Source: Actinomycetes bacterium (GTDB lineage Bacteria > Actinomycetota > Actinomycetes > Actinomycetales > Beutenbergiaceae). Taken from it: DNA of 6,612 bases. How positions within the stretch are numbered: position 1 is the first letter of the stretch; every line of letters starts with the position of its first letter. Made by a program: the position numbers and the translations under genes. Under the pieces are notes generated by a model that was given only the letters and a program-made list of their open reading frames with translations, was not told the origin of the DNA and searched no databases. The stretch is from assembly GCA_021793935.1 (NCBI GenBank), contig JAJYRV010000111.1:1-6612 (forward strand), written 5' to 3'. Positions 1 through 5,350 of this stretch are shown piece by piece.

Positions 1-1
1 A

Positions 2-946
2 TCTCCCGCCTCCTCACTCCTCGCCGGCCCGAGCGGCTGGGACGTTCCCGCCACGAGCGAACCGGTGGAGATCCGGCGCACCTCCGTTCTCCCGAGCCCG
101 CCCACCGGGGGCGGAGACTCCACGTTCGGCCCCGCCCCGCAGCGCCAGTTCCCCCGGGTCGACCCCCCCGCGCCCGCCGCGACCCCTCCTGCGGTTGCCC
201 CGGCCGCGCCGGCAAAGTCCCGCGATCACCGCGAGCGGCTCCGCTCGTTCACCTCCGGCATCGCTGAACAGTTCCGACCCGTCGGGGACGAGCCTCAGGA
301 ACGCCGGTTCAATCCGGCAGGTTTCGTGTTGCTCGGCATGCTCGCGCTCGTGGTGTTCGCCCTCGTGCTCGCCTCCTCGAGCCTGCGCTCGGCCCGCAAC
401 TTCGAACCCGCGCCGCTGCCACCCCCCACCCCGGTGGCTACCGAGACGCAGGAGCCGGAGGAGCCCGAACCCACGGCTGAGGAAGAGCCGGAGCCCACCC
501 CGGAGCCGGAGGAGCCTGAACCGATCACGATCAAGGAAGCGGTGAGTTACGACCCCTCCACCGGGGGCGGTGAGAACCAGGATCTCGCGCACCTGGCGAT
601 CGACGACGATCCCTCCACGAGTTGGCGTTCCCTGCGGTACAACGACCCTACCTATGCGATCAAGGACGGTCTCGGGTTCTCCATCGTCCTGGAGGAAGAG
701 ACGGAGGTTTCCGAGGTGGTCCTCCTCGTCGATGGAAAGGGCGGCCAGGTCGAGCTGCGTGCGGGTGATCCGAAGGATCCCACGAAGGGAGAGGTGCTCG
801 CCTCGGGCGCGATCGACCACGAGACCACCTTCACCTTCGATGAACCGGTGGAAACCGACACGATCGTGCTGTGGTTCCCCGAGCTGCCCGTCGCCGATTC
901 CGACGGAATGAACCGGATCGAACTCGCCGAAGTCTCGATTGAGTGA
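2..946 (+). CDS. C-terminal part of MurJ-associated pseudokinase / membrane protein with extracellular galactose-binding-like domain (5' end outside window)
   Basis: The frame is open from base 2 with no stop and no convincing start, so this is the 3' part of a longer gene. A GTG at base 65 is in frame but lacks a clear ribosome site. In order, the 314 visible residues are: a Pro/Ala/Arg-rich cytoplasmic linker; one hydrophobic segment (about bases 323-380, FVLLGMLALVVFALVL), preceded by Arg residues as expected for an inside-facing N side; a Pro/Glu linker; and a beta-rich domain with AIDDDPSTSWRS, a galactose-binding/discoidin-like signature. This layout and the position just before trxB match the C-terminus of the actinobacterial MviN/MurJ-linked pseudokinase (M. 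tuberculosis Rv3910 type), where the kinase-like part recruits an FHA protein and controls the lipid II flippase. Whether it is fused to MurJ or is a separate kinase-family gene cannot be seen. Family assignment is fairly secure; the ligand of the outer domain is unknown. Confidence 0.8.
   Translation, partial: SPASSLLAGPSGWDVPATSEPVEIRRTSVLPSPPTGGGDSTFGPAPQRQFPRVDPPAPAATPPAVAPAAPAKSRDHRERLRSFTSGIAEQFRPVGDEPQERRFNPAGFVLLGMLALVVFALVLASSSLRSARNFEPAPLPPPTPVATETQEPEEPEPTAEEEPEPTPEPEEPEPITIKEAVSYDPSTGGGENQDLAHLAIDDDPSTSWRSLRYNDPTYAIKDGLGFSIVLEEETEVSEVVLLVDGKGGQVELRAGDPKDPTKGEVLASGAIDHETTFTFDEPVETDTIVLWFPELPVADSDGMNRIELAEVSIE
451..522 (+). repeat. Imperfect direct repeat encoding a Pro/Glu-rich extracellular linker
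   Basis: Two 21-base copies (451-471 and 502-522) differ at one base and encode EPEEPEP-type units. Together with the sequence between them they give an acidic, proline-rich stretch just outside the membrane segment. Such linkers are extended spacers that carry a domain away from the membrane through the wall. Copy number in a tract like this could vary between strains. Confidence 0.65.
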
Positions 947-956
947 GTCGGGCCAC

Positions 957-977
957 GTTCCACCCCCGCGTTGGAAC
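957..977. repeat. Inverted repeat GTTCCA-N9-TGGAAC overlapping the trxB promoter -35 element
   Basis: Perfect 6-base arms at 957-962 and 972-977 are separated by 9 bases. The right arm includes the GGAAC of the proposed -35 box. It could be an operator or a weak hairpin after the upstream stop codon, or it could be chance. There is no T-run after it, so it is not a typical terminator. Confidence 0.35.
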
Positions 978-998
978 ACAAGGGCGCGAAGAGTCGTT
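973..998 (+). promoter_or_regulatory. Candidate SigR/SigH-type (disulfide-stress ECF sigma) promoter for trxB
   Basis: GGAACA at 973-978 and GTT at 996-998 leave exactly 18 bases between GGAAC and GTT. The known actinobacterial consensus for Streptomyces SigR and mycobacterial SigH is GGAAT/C-N18-GTT. The predicted transcript would start roughly at 1003-1007, leaving a leader of about 40 bases before the trxB GTG at 1044. trxBA is a classic direct target of this sigma factor, which is released from its zinc anti-sigma factor (RsrA/RshA) on thiol oxidation. I see no convincing housekeeping -35/-10 pair in the same gap. Confidence 0.75.
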
Positions 999-1043
999 GG
1001 AAATATGTGAGACTTATTTGGAACCACCGATAGGAAATCTCTC

Positions 1044-2012
1044 GTGTCTACTCCCACACACAACGTCATCATTATCGGCTCCGGCCCCGCCGGTTACACC
1101 GCCGCGATCTACGCCGCTCGCGCTGGGCTGGAACCACTGATGTTCGCCGGCTCGATCGAGGCCGGGGGCGCCCTGATGAACACCACCGACGTGGAGAACT
1201 TCCCCGGCTTCCCGGATGGGGTCATGGGCCCGGAACTCATGATGAACCTGCAACAGCAGGCCGAACGCTTCGGCACCGACATCCGCCTGGAAGACATCGA
1301 GTCCGCCACGCTCACCGGCCCGGTCAAGTCGGTGACGACGACGGATGGGGAGACCTTCCACGCCCGTTCGGTGATCCTCGCGATGGGGTCGGCCTACAAG
1401 GAGCTTGGCCTGCCCGAGGAGAAGAAGTTCACCGGCCGCGGCCTGAGCTGGTGCGCGACCTGTGACGGGTTCTTCTTCAAGGATCAGCACATCGTCGTCG
1501 TCGGCGGCGGGGATTCGGCGATGGAAGAGGCCCTCTTCCTCACCCGGTTCGCCTCCAAGGTCACCATCGTGCACCGCCGCGACGAACTGCGCGCCTCGAA
1601 GATCATGGCCGACCGTGCGATGGCGGATCCGAAGATCTCCTTCGAATGGAACAGCGAAGTCGCCCAGATTCTCGGGGAGGAGAACGTGACCGGGGTGCGG
1701 CTGCGAGACACCGTTACCGGCGAGGAGCGGGATCTGGACGCCGGCGCGGTGTTCGTCGCGATCGGCCACCTGCCGCGGACCGATCTCGTCAAGGGTCAGG
1801 TCGATCTCAAGGACGGTGGCTACATCTCGGTTGCCTCCCCAAGCACCCACACGAACCTCACGGGCGTATTCGCGGCCGGGGACGTCGTCGACGATCACTA
1901 CCGGCAGGCGATCACCGCCGCCGGCACCGGGTGTTCGGCGGCGCTTGACGCTGAACGCTACCTCGCGGAAACGGCGGCCCCGGTCGAGGCCGAAGCCATC
2001 GCGCAGGCCTGA
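1044..2012 (+). CDS. trxB: Thioredoxin reductase (NADPH)
   Basis: The gene encodes 322 residues, the usual length of a low-molecular-weight bacterial thioredoxin reductase. This cytoplasmic FAD homodimer uses NADPH to reduce thioredoxin. Visible motifs in order: FAD-binding GSGPAG (12-17), redox-active CATC (137-140, in [10 protein letters not shown]), NADPH-binding GGGDSAMEE (154-162), 2'-phosphate-binding [10 protein letters not shown] (177-186), and the C-terminal FAD motif GVFAAGDV followed by [15 protein letters not shown]. All key residues are present. The start is GTG at 1044 with AGGA at 1032-1035, eight bases upstream; no better start lies in frame. It is the first gene of a + strand operon with trxA 44 bases downstream and has a likely SigR/SigH promoter in front, so induction by disulfide stress is expected. 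Identification is essentially certain. Confidence 0.97.
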   Translation: MSTPTHNVIIIGSGPAGYTAAIYAARAGLEPLMFAGSIEAGGALMNTTDVENFPGFPDGVMGPELMMNLQQQAERFGTDIRLEDIESATLTGPVKSVTTTDGETFHARSVILAMGSAYKELGLPEEKKFTGRGLSWCATCDGFFFKDQHIVVVGGGDSAMEEALFLTRFASKVTIVHRRDELRASKIMADRAMADPKISFEWNSEVAQILGEENVTGVRLRDTVTGEERDLDAGAVFVAIGHLPRTDLVKGQVDLKDGGYISVASPSTHTNLTGVFAAGDVVDDHYRQAITAAGTGCSAALDAERYLAETAAPVEAEAIAQA

Positions 2013-2047
2013 AGATTTTTCGCTGATCACACACGCTAACTCGTTTT

Positions 2048-2059
2048 GGAGGAGAATTG
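2048..2059 (+). promoter_or_regulatory. Strong ribosome binding site fixing the TTG start of trxA
   Basis: GGAGGAG at 2048-2054 lies just before TTG at 2057. An in-frame TGA at 2024-2026 closes the frame upstream and no ATG or GTG lies between, so TTG is the only start that keeps the conserved thioredoxin N-terminus. The spacing is short (four bases after GGAGG), which together with TTG may tune trxA output. Confidence 0.75.
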
Positions 2060-2380
2060 AGCAAGATCAAAGACACCAGTGACGCCACCTTCGACGCGGA
2101 TGTGCTGCAGGCATCCGGGCCCGTCCTCGTGGAGTTCTGGGCCCCGTGGTGCGGCCCGTGCCGTCAGGTTGCGCCGATCCTCGAAGAGATCGCGGGCGAG
2201 ACCGACCGCCTCACCATCATGAAGCTCAACGTGGATGAGAACCCGCAGACCGCCGCGAACTACGGGGTGTTGTCGATCCCCATGATGAACCTGTACGTCA
2301 ATGGCGAGGTCGCGCGCACGATCGTCGGTGCACAGCCGAAGAAGTCGATCCTGTCAGAAGTTGAAGAATACGTGAAGTAG
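2057..2380 (+). CDS. trxA: Thioredoxin
   Basis: This 107-residue protein is a full-length single-domain thioredoxin, the cytoplasmic dithiol donor reduced by the TrxB encoded just upstream. The active site WCGPC is at residues 31-35 within FWAPWCGPC. The helix and strand that follow (KLNVDENPQTAANYGV) and the cis-proline loop SIPMM (Pro75) are in place. Two departures from the textbook sequence: the buried acid usually Asp (E. coli Asp26) is Glu26 here, and the residue after the cis-proline is Met rather than Thr. Both are tolerated in the family and may shift redox potential or client choice. It starts at TTG with a strong Shine-Dalgarno sequence, and its TAG stop directly abuts the ATG of the next gene. 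Its place in the trxB operon supports co-induction under thiol stress. Identification is certain; the choice of trxA over another trx paralogue name rests on position. Confidence 0.95.
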   Translation: MSKIKDTSDATFDADVLQASGPVLVEFWAPWCGPCRQVAPILEEIAGETDRLTIMKLNVDENPQTAANYGVLSIPMMNLYVNGEVARTIVGAQPKKSILSEVEEYVK

Positions 2381-3670
2381 ATGCAAGAAGGCACCCGTTT
2401 AGACCCATGGTTTGATTCCTACGCGGAACGGACCCACCACATGAAGGCCTCGGCGATACGGGCACTTTTCGCCGTGGCTAATCGGCCCGAGGTGGTGTCG
2501 CTCGCCGGGGGGATGCCATTTCTGGACGGGTTGCCTCTTGACGTCGTCGCCGACGTGAGCGCTCGCCTCATCCGCGAGCACGGCACCGTCGCGATGCAGT
2601 ACGGCTCGGGGCAGGGAGCCCCGGAGCTGCGCGAGCAGATCGTCGAAGTGATGGCCCTGGAGGCGATCTCCGCGCACGCAGACGACGTCGTCGTCACCAC
2701 CGGTTCGCAGCAGGCCCTCGACCTCGTCACGAGAATATTCATCGATCCGGGCGACGTGATCGTTGCGGAGGCGCCGAGCTACGTCGGAGCGCTCGGGGTG
2801 TTTCATGCGGCCCAAGCCGAGGTCGAGCACGTCCCCATGGACGACGACGGGCTGGTACCGGAGGCGCTGGAGGAGACCCTCGCCCGACTCGCGGCCGAGG
2901 GCCGCCGGGTGAAGTTCATCTACACGGTCCCCAACTTCCACAATCCCGGTGGGATGACCCTGAGCCTGGAACGACGCCCGCAGATCACCGAGATCGCGAA
3001 GAAGTACGGCGTGCTCATCCTTGAGGACAACCCGTACGGATTGCTGGGCTTCGACGCCGATCCCTTACCGGCGCTGCACTCCTTCGCCCCCGAGCACGTC
3101 ATCTATCTCGGGTCGTTCTCCAAGACGTTCGCCCCGGGCTTTCGGGTCGGTTGGGCGCTCGCCCCGCATGCGGTGCGCGAGAAGCTCGTCATCGCTTCCG
3201 AGGCCTCGATCCTGTGCCCCTCGATGATGTCGCAACTGTCGATCTCCACCTACCTGAAGAACTGGGATTGGCTCGGCCAAGTGAAGAAGTTCCGGGAGGT
3301 CTATCGAGAGCGCCGCGACGCGATGATCAGCGCGCTGGAGGAATACCTGCCCGATGCACGCTGGACGGTCCCGCAGGGGGGCTTCTACACGTGGGTGACC
3401 CTCCCGGACGGCCTGGACGCCCAATCCATGCTGCCCCGCGCCGTCACCGAGCTCGTTGCCTATGTGCCCGGCAATGCGTTCTACGCCGATGACGGCGGAT
3501 CGGCGAACATGCGCCTCTCATTCTGCTATCCCACGCCTGAGCGCATCACCGAGGGTGTGCGGCGCCTCTCCCGCGTGGTGCAGAAGGAACTCGAACTCGT
3601 ACAGATGTTCGGAGTCGATGGCACGAACACGCTCACGGGCACCCACGCCCCCGGACCGGACGTGAACTGA
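2381..3670 (+). CDS. PLP-dependent aminotransferase, class I/II (Aro8/LysN-like, COG1167 type without a DNA-binding domain)
   Basis: The gene encodes 429 residues of a fold-type I aminotransferase. Visible features: N-terminal substrate-site segment VVSLAGGMP (38-46), QYGSGQGAPELREQI (73-87), PNFHNPGG (184-191, Asn188 contacting PLP), EDNPYG (225-230, with Asp226 and Tyr229 at the cofactor), the Schiff-base lysine K248 in GSFSKTFAPGFRVGW, and NMRLSFCYP (377-385) with Arg378 for the substrate carboxylate. It resembles the catalytic half of MocR regulators but has no GntR helix-turn-helix. Relatives act on 2-aminoadipate, aromatic or branched-chain substrates, so the true substrate is not predictable here. 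The ATG follows the trxA stop with no gap and only weak GAAG upstream, which indicates translational coupling. The conserved LDPW...Y N-terminus supports this start over the ATG at 2441. Likely cytoplasmic. The last 20 or so residues look like a non-conserved tail. Confidence 0.88.
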   Translation: MQEGTRLDPWFDSYAERTHHMKASAIRALFAVANRPEVVSLAGGMPFLDGLPLDVVADVSARLIREHGTVAMQYGSGQGAPELREQIVEVMALEAISAHADDVVVTTGSQQALDLVTRIFIDPGDVIVAEAPSYVGALGVFHAAQAEVEHVPMDDDGLVPEALEETLARLAAEGRRVKFIYTVPNFHNPGGMTLSLERRPQITEIAKKYGVLILEDNPYGLLGFDADPLPALHSFAPEHVIYLGSFSKTFAPGFRVGWALAPHAVREKLVIASEASILCPSMMSQLSISTYLKNWDWLGQVKKFREVYRERRDAMISALEEYLPDARWTVPQGGFYTWVTLPDGLDAQSMLPRAVTELVAYVPGNAFYADDGGSANMRLSFCYPTPERITEGVRRLSRVVQKELELVQMFGVDGTNTLTGTHAPGPDVN

Positions 3671-4647
3671 TGAACACTTCTCCTCTCCCGCATGATGCTC
3701 CCGCGACCGGCGAGGCACACGTCCTCGTCCTTTCCGGGGGCCTGACCCACGAACGCGACGTCTCGATCCGATCCGGCCGCCGGGTCGCCCAGGTGCTGCG
3801 CGGCGCGGGCTTCGAGGTCACCCTCGGCGACGTCGATACAGGTCTCCTGCCCTTCGTGCAACAGACCCGGCCCGACGTCATCTGGCCGCTCCTGCACGGA
3901 TCCACCGGAGAGGACGGCTCGCTCACCGATCTCCTCTCCCTCACCGGAGTACCCTTCATCGGTTCGGAAGCCACCGGGGCGCGGGTCTCCTGGTCCAAAC
4001 CCATCGCGAAAGCGATCGTTGCCCGGGGCGGGGGCACCACCCCCCGGCTGACAACCTTCACTCAAGCGCTTTTCCGCGACGTCGGCGCCCCGGGCATCCT
4101 CGAACTCGTCAGCTCTCATTTCACGTTCCCCCTCGTGGTCAAGCCCGCGAGCGGGGGTTCCGCACTCGGCGTGAGCGTCGTCGATTCTCCCGACCACCTG
4201 CCCCACGCGATGGTTTCCGCGTTCGCCTACGACGACGTCGTCATGGTCGAAGAATTCGTCGACGGGATCGAGGTCGCCGTCTCGGTCGTCGATTTTGGAA
4301 GCGGCCCCCTCGCCTTGCCGGCAGTCGAGATCGACACCGACGGCGTCTACGACTACGACGCTCGATACAATGCCGGCCGCTCGGAATATTTCGTGCCCGC
4401 GCGCCTCGACGATACCCAATTGAAATCCGCCGAACGCTTAGCAATCCTCGCCCACGAGGAGCTAGGGCTTCGGCACTACAGCCGCAGCGACATGCGGATC
4501 ACCGCCGACGGCGCCGCGCACTTCCTCGAGGTCAACACCGCCCCCGGGATGACGGAGACCTCCTTGTTCCCCCAGGCCGCCGAGGCGAGTTCCTACGGGA
4601 TCGAGCGAGTGTACCGCTCACTCGTTGACGTCGCGATGAAGCTCTAG
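3670..4647 (+). CDS. ddl: D-alanine--D-alanine ligase family protein (ATP-grasp)
   Basis: The gene encodes 325 residues with the three-part Ddl/ATP-grasp layout. Motifs, aligned to E. coli DdlB: GGLTHERDVS (Glu28 for Glu15), LHGSTGEDGSL, Lys110, VVKPASGGSALGV (Lys148, Ser154 for Ser150), EEFVDGIEV, omega-loop VYDYDARY (Tyr233 for Tyr216), SRSD (Arg272, Asp274), LEVNTAPGMTETSLFP (Glu287, Asn289). All catalytic and metal ligands appear present. Tyr233 is the residue that favours D-Ala-D-Ala over D-Ala-D-lactate. The phosphate-loop REGSS of E. coli is SGGSA here. The expected reaction joins two D-alanines with ATP for the peptidoglycan precursor UDP-MurNAc-pentapeptide. Its ATG overlaps the preceding TGA by one base (TGATG), so translation is coupled. 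Many actinobacteria carry another ddl near leuCD/gpsA, so this may be a second copy with a shifted role. Confidence 0.88.
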   Translation: MNTSPLPHDAPATGEAHVLVLSGGLTHERDVSIRSGRRVAQVLRGAGFEVTLGDVDTGLLPFVQQTRPDVIWPLLHGSTGEDGSLTDLLSLTGVPFIGSEATGARVSWSKPIAKAIVARGGGTTPRLTTFTQALFRDVGAPGILELVSSHFTFPLVVKPASGGSALGVSVVDSPDHLPHAMVSAFAYDDVVMVEEFVDGIEVAVSVVDFGSGPLALPAVEIDTDGVYDYDARYNAGRSEYFVPARLDDTQLKSAERLAILAHEELGLRHYSRSDMRITADGAAHFLEVNTAPGMTETSLFPQAAEASSYGIERVYRSLVDVAMKL

Positions 4648-4656
4648 CGACGATCA

Positions 4657-4693
4657 TCGGCCCGGAGCCGAGAGCGCCGCGAAACGCCGGCGT
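4657..4693 (+). terminator. Weak candidate terminator hairpins after ddl
   Basis: Two short hairpins follow the ddl stop: TCGGC/GCCGA (4657-4661 with 4667-4671, loop of 5) and CGCCG/CGGCG (4675-4679 with 4688-4692, loop of 8). Neither is followed by a T-run, so this is only a position-based suggestion; termination may instead occur further into the gap. Confidence 0.25.
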
Positions 4694-4752
4694 GATTCCC
4701 TCCCCCCGGTGGTGGTTGCAGGGGCCGTTCCGAAATGTGTACCCGGCGGGAG

Positions 4753-4768
4753 TGTTTCACGTGGAACG
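4753..4768. promoter_or_regulatory. parS: Degenerate parS site (ParB binding)
   Basis: TGTTTCACGTGGAACG matches 14 of 16 bases of the bacterial parS consensus TGTTTCACGTGAAACA. One change (A to G at 4764) breaks the inner palindrome; the other is the last base. It lies 105 bases after ddl, in the same gap as a perfect site, and near parB, which supports a real though probably weaker ParB loading site. Confidence 0.75.
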
Positions 4769-4936
4769 CCGGCCGGGAACTCCCGCAAACGCGAATTCTG
4801 CCTTTGCTCGACTTGCACAGGGGAGTGCCCCGAATCGTCAACGTTTGACTTACCGTACACAGTGCGCCGGGGTCTAATGCCGCTGGGATTTTGCTGCTGG
4901 GGATGGTCTTGACTCGGCGCGAGAACTCCTGGTCTT

Positions 4937-4998
4937 CTGATTTTCGATCAGGCTTCGGGCTTTCAAAGCGGCGGAGGTCCGCATCCGGGATGTCCCGG
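4937..4998. repeat. Cluster of three small inverted repeats
   Basis: Three perfect short palindromes follow each other: CTGAT-TTTCG-ATCAG (4937-4951), GCGGA-GG-TCCGC (4971-4982) and CCGGGA-TG-TCCCGG (4985-4998). The loops of the latter two are very short, so they would open to smaller stems as RNA. Together with the larger stem-loop downstream they suggest a structured RNA or protein-binding DNA, but no known family is recognised. Confidence 0.4.
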
Positions 4999-5033
4999 CG
5001 GCTTCAGTCTCGTCACGGAGTCATGCCAGGTGC

Positions 5034-5071
5034 GATTGACGGAAGGGTGATACACCCTGGGCCGTCAAATC
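5034..5071. repeat. 38-base two-tier stem-loop of unknown role
   Basis: The outer arms GATTGACGG (5034-5042) and CCGTCAAATC (5062-5071) pair over 9 bases with one bulged A. The inner arms AGGGTG (5044-5049) and CACCCT (5053-5058) pair perfectly around the loop ATA. An asymmetric A/GGG internal loop separates the tiers. CCAG at 5026-5029 could pair with CTGG at 5071-5074 and lengthen it. No T-run follows on either strand. It could be part of a noncoding RNA, a T-less terminator for convergent transcription, or a palindromic repeat element. Confidence 0.55.
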
Positions 5072-5195
5072 TGGTGTTCAGGCTCAATTCCGAGCGGACT
5101 TCGTGCACAAAAGGCGCAAGGCGCGTTGGTCTCACGAACGGAAACACTCCGGAAAAGGCTACTCTGCAAGTCAGGTTTAACCGCAGTTCTCGCCA

Positions 5196-5218
5196 GAAGC
5201 CCGCCCGGGCGGGTCTTC
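5196..5218. terminator. GC-rich hairpin, candidate bidirectional terminator between convergent units
   Basis: The 14-base perfect palindrome CCCGCCCGGGCGGG (5200-5213) is flanked by GAAG (5196-5199) and T-CTTC (5214-5218), giving a stem of about 9-10 pairs with one bulged T. Purine/pyrimidine flanks around a GC core are typical of actinobacterial terminators, and the site lies between the convergent ddl and parB transcripts, 132 bases past the parB stop. The T-tract is poor on both strands, which lowers confidence. Confidence 0.5.
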
Positions 5219-5231
5219 GCATGCTCTGAGG

Positions 5232-5258
5232 CGAACCCGATTTCAGTGACGGGATTCG
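5232..5258. repeat. Imperfect hairpin CGAACCCG / CGGG-A-TTCG
   Basis: The arms 5232-5239 and 5250-5258 pair over 8 bases with one bulged A and a 10-base loop. The right arm runs into TTCGATTC, which resembles a tRNA T-loop, but the closing G-C pair is missing and no acceptor or anticodon arm can be built around it. Role unknown. Confidence 0.35.
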
Positions 5259-5326
5259 ATTCCTGTTGAGAAGTAGGGGCCCACCCTGCATGCGGTCGCG
5301 CACGCCGCCCGGACTCCCTGTCCCTC

Positions 5327-5342
5327 CGTTTCACGTGAAACG
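5327..5342. promoter_or_regulatory. parS: parS site just downstream of parB
   Basis: CGTTTCACGTGAAACG contains the perfect 14-base parS core GTTTCACGTGAAAC. Only the outermost bases differ from the consensus (C/G for T/A). The symmetry extends to a perfect 20-base palindrome at 5325-5344. It begins 8 bases beyond the parB stop codon. ParB binds here, loads as a CTP-dependent clamp and spreads, and recruits SMC and ParA to segregate the origin region. Confidence 0.93.
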
Positions 5343-5350
5343 GACCGTCG

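Larger units (their letters stand above)
4648..5350. other. Noncoding gap between convergent ddl and parB, with parS sites and several inverted repeats
   Basis: About 700 bases lie between the ddl stop and the parB stop. Short open frames here on both strands (for example 4891-5229 plus, 5065-5334 minus) lack ribosome sites, recognisable domains and plausible composition, so I call none of them. By eye the stretch around 4880-5200 is less GC-rich than the flanking genes. It contains a parS-type site at each end (4753 and 5327), small palindromes at 4937-4998, a long stem-loop at 5034-5071, a GC-rich hairpin at 5196-5218 and a weaker one at 5232-5258. I find no match by eye to tmRNA, RNase P RNA, SRP RNA or an intact tRNA. 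Confidence 0.7.

Noticed and set aside
14..1072. 352-codon open frame on the minus strand
   Set aside because: It is antisense to the membrane-protein CDS and the trxB promoter, is rich in Arg/Gly from GC-biased shadow codons, and shows no domain.
1014..2030. 338-codon open frame on the minus strand
   Set aside because: It is a mirror of trxB, whose identity is certain; there is no recognisable motif or ribosome site.
2441..3670. Shorter start (second ATG) for the aminotransferase
   Set aside because: It would remove the LDPW...Y N-terminal segment typical of this family and break the tight junction with trxA.
3526..4419. 297-codon open frame on the minus strand
   Set aside because: It is antisense to ddl and the aminotransferase end; an Asp/Arg/Gly-rich shadow with no family features.
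4845..4878. Housekeeping promoter TTGACT ... TCTAAT in the gap
   Set aside because: The spacing is 22 bases, too long for a normal -35/-10 pair, and no better -10 lies at 16-19 bases.
4891..5229. 112-codon plus-strand frame in the gap
   Set aside because: TTG start without Shine-Dalgarno sequence, Arg/Ser-rich without domain, and it runs through several strong palindromes.
5232..5265. Possible tRNA or tRNA remnant because of TTCGATTC
   Set aside because: The base before TTC is A, so the G53-C61 pair is absent, and no D-arm, anticodon arm or acceptor stem can be drawn on either strand.
5065..5334. 89-codon minus-strand frame in the gap (and an overlapping one at 5013-5303)
   Set aside because: No ribosome site, no recognisable domain, overlaps hairpins and approaches the parS site; composition does not resemble the neighbouring proteins.
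4648..5350. oriC
   Set aside because: No TTATCCACA-type DnaA boxes or AT-rich unwinding stretch are visible; the origin is expected nearer dnaA, beyond the right edge.
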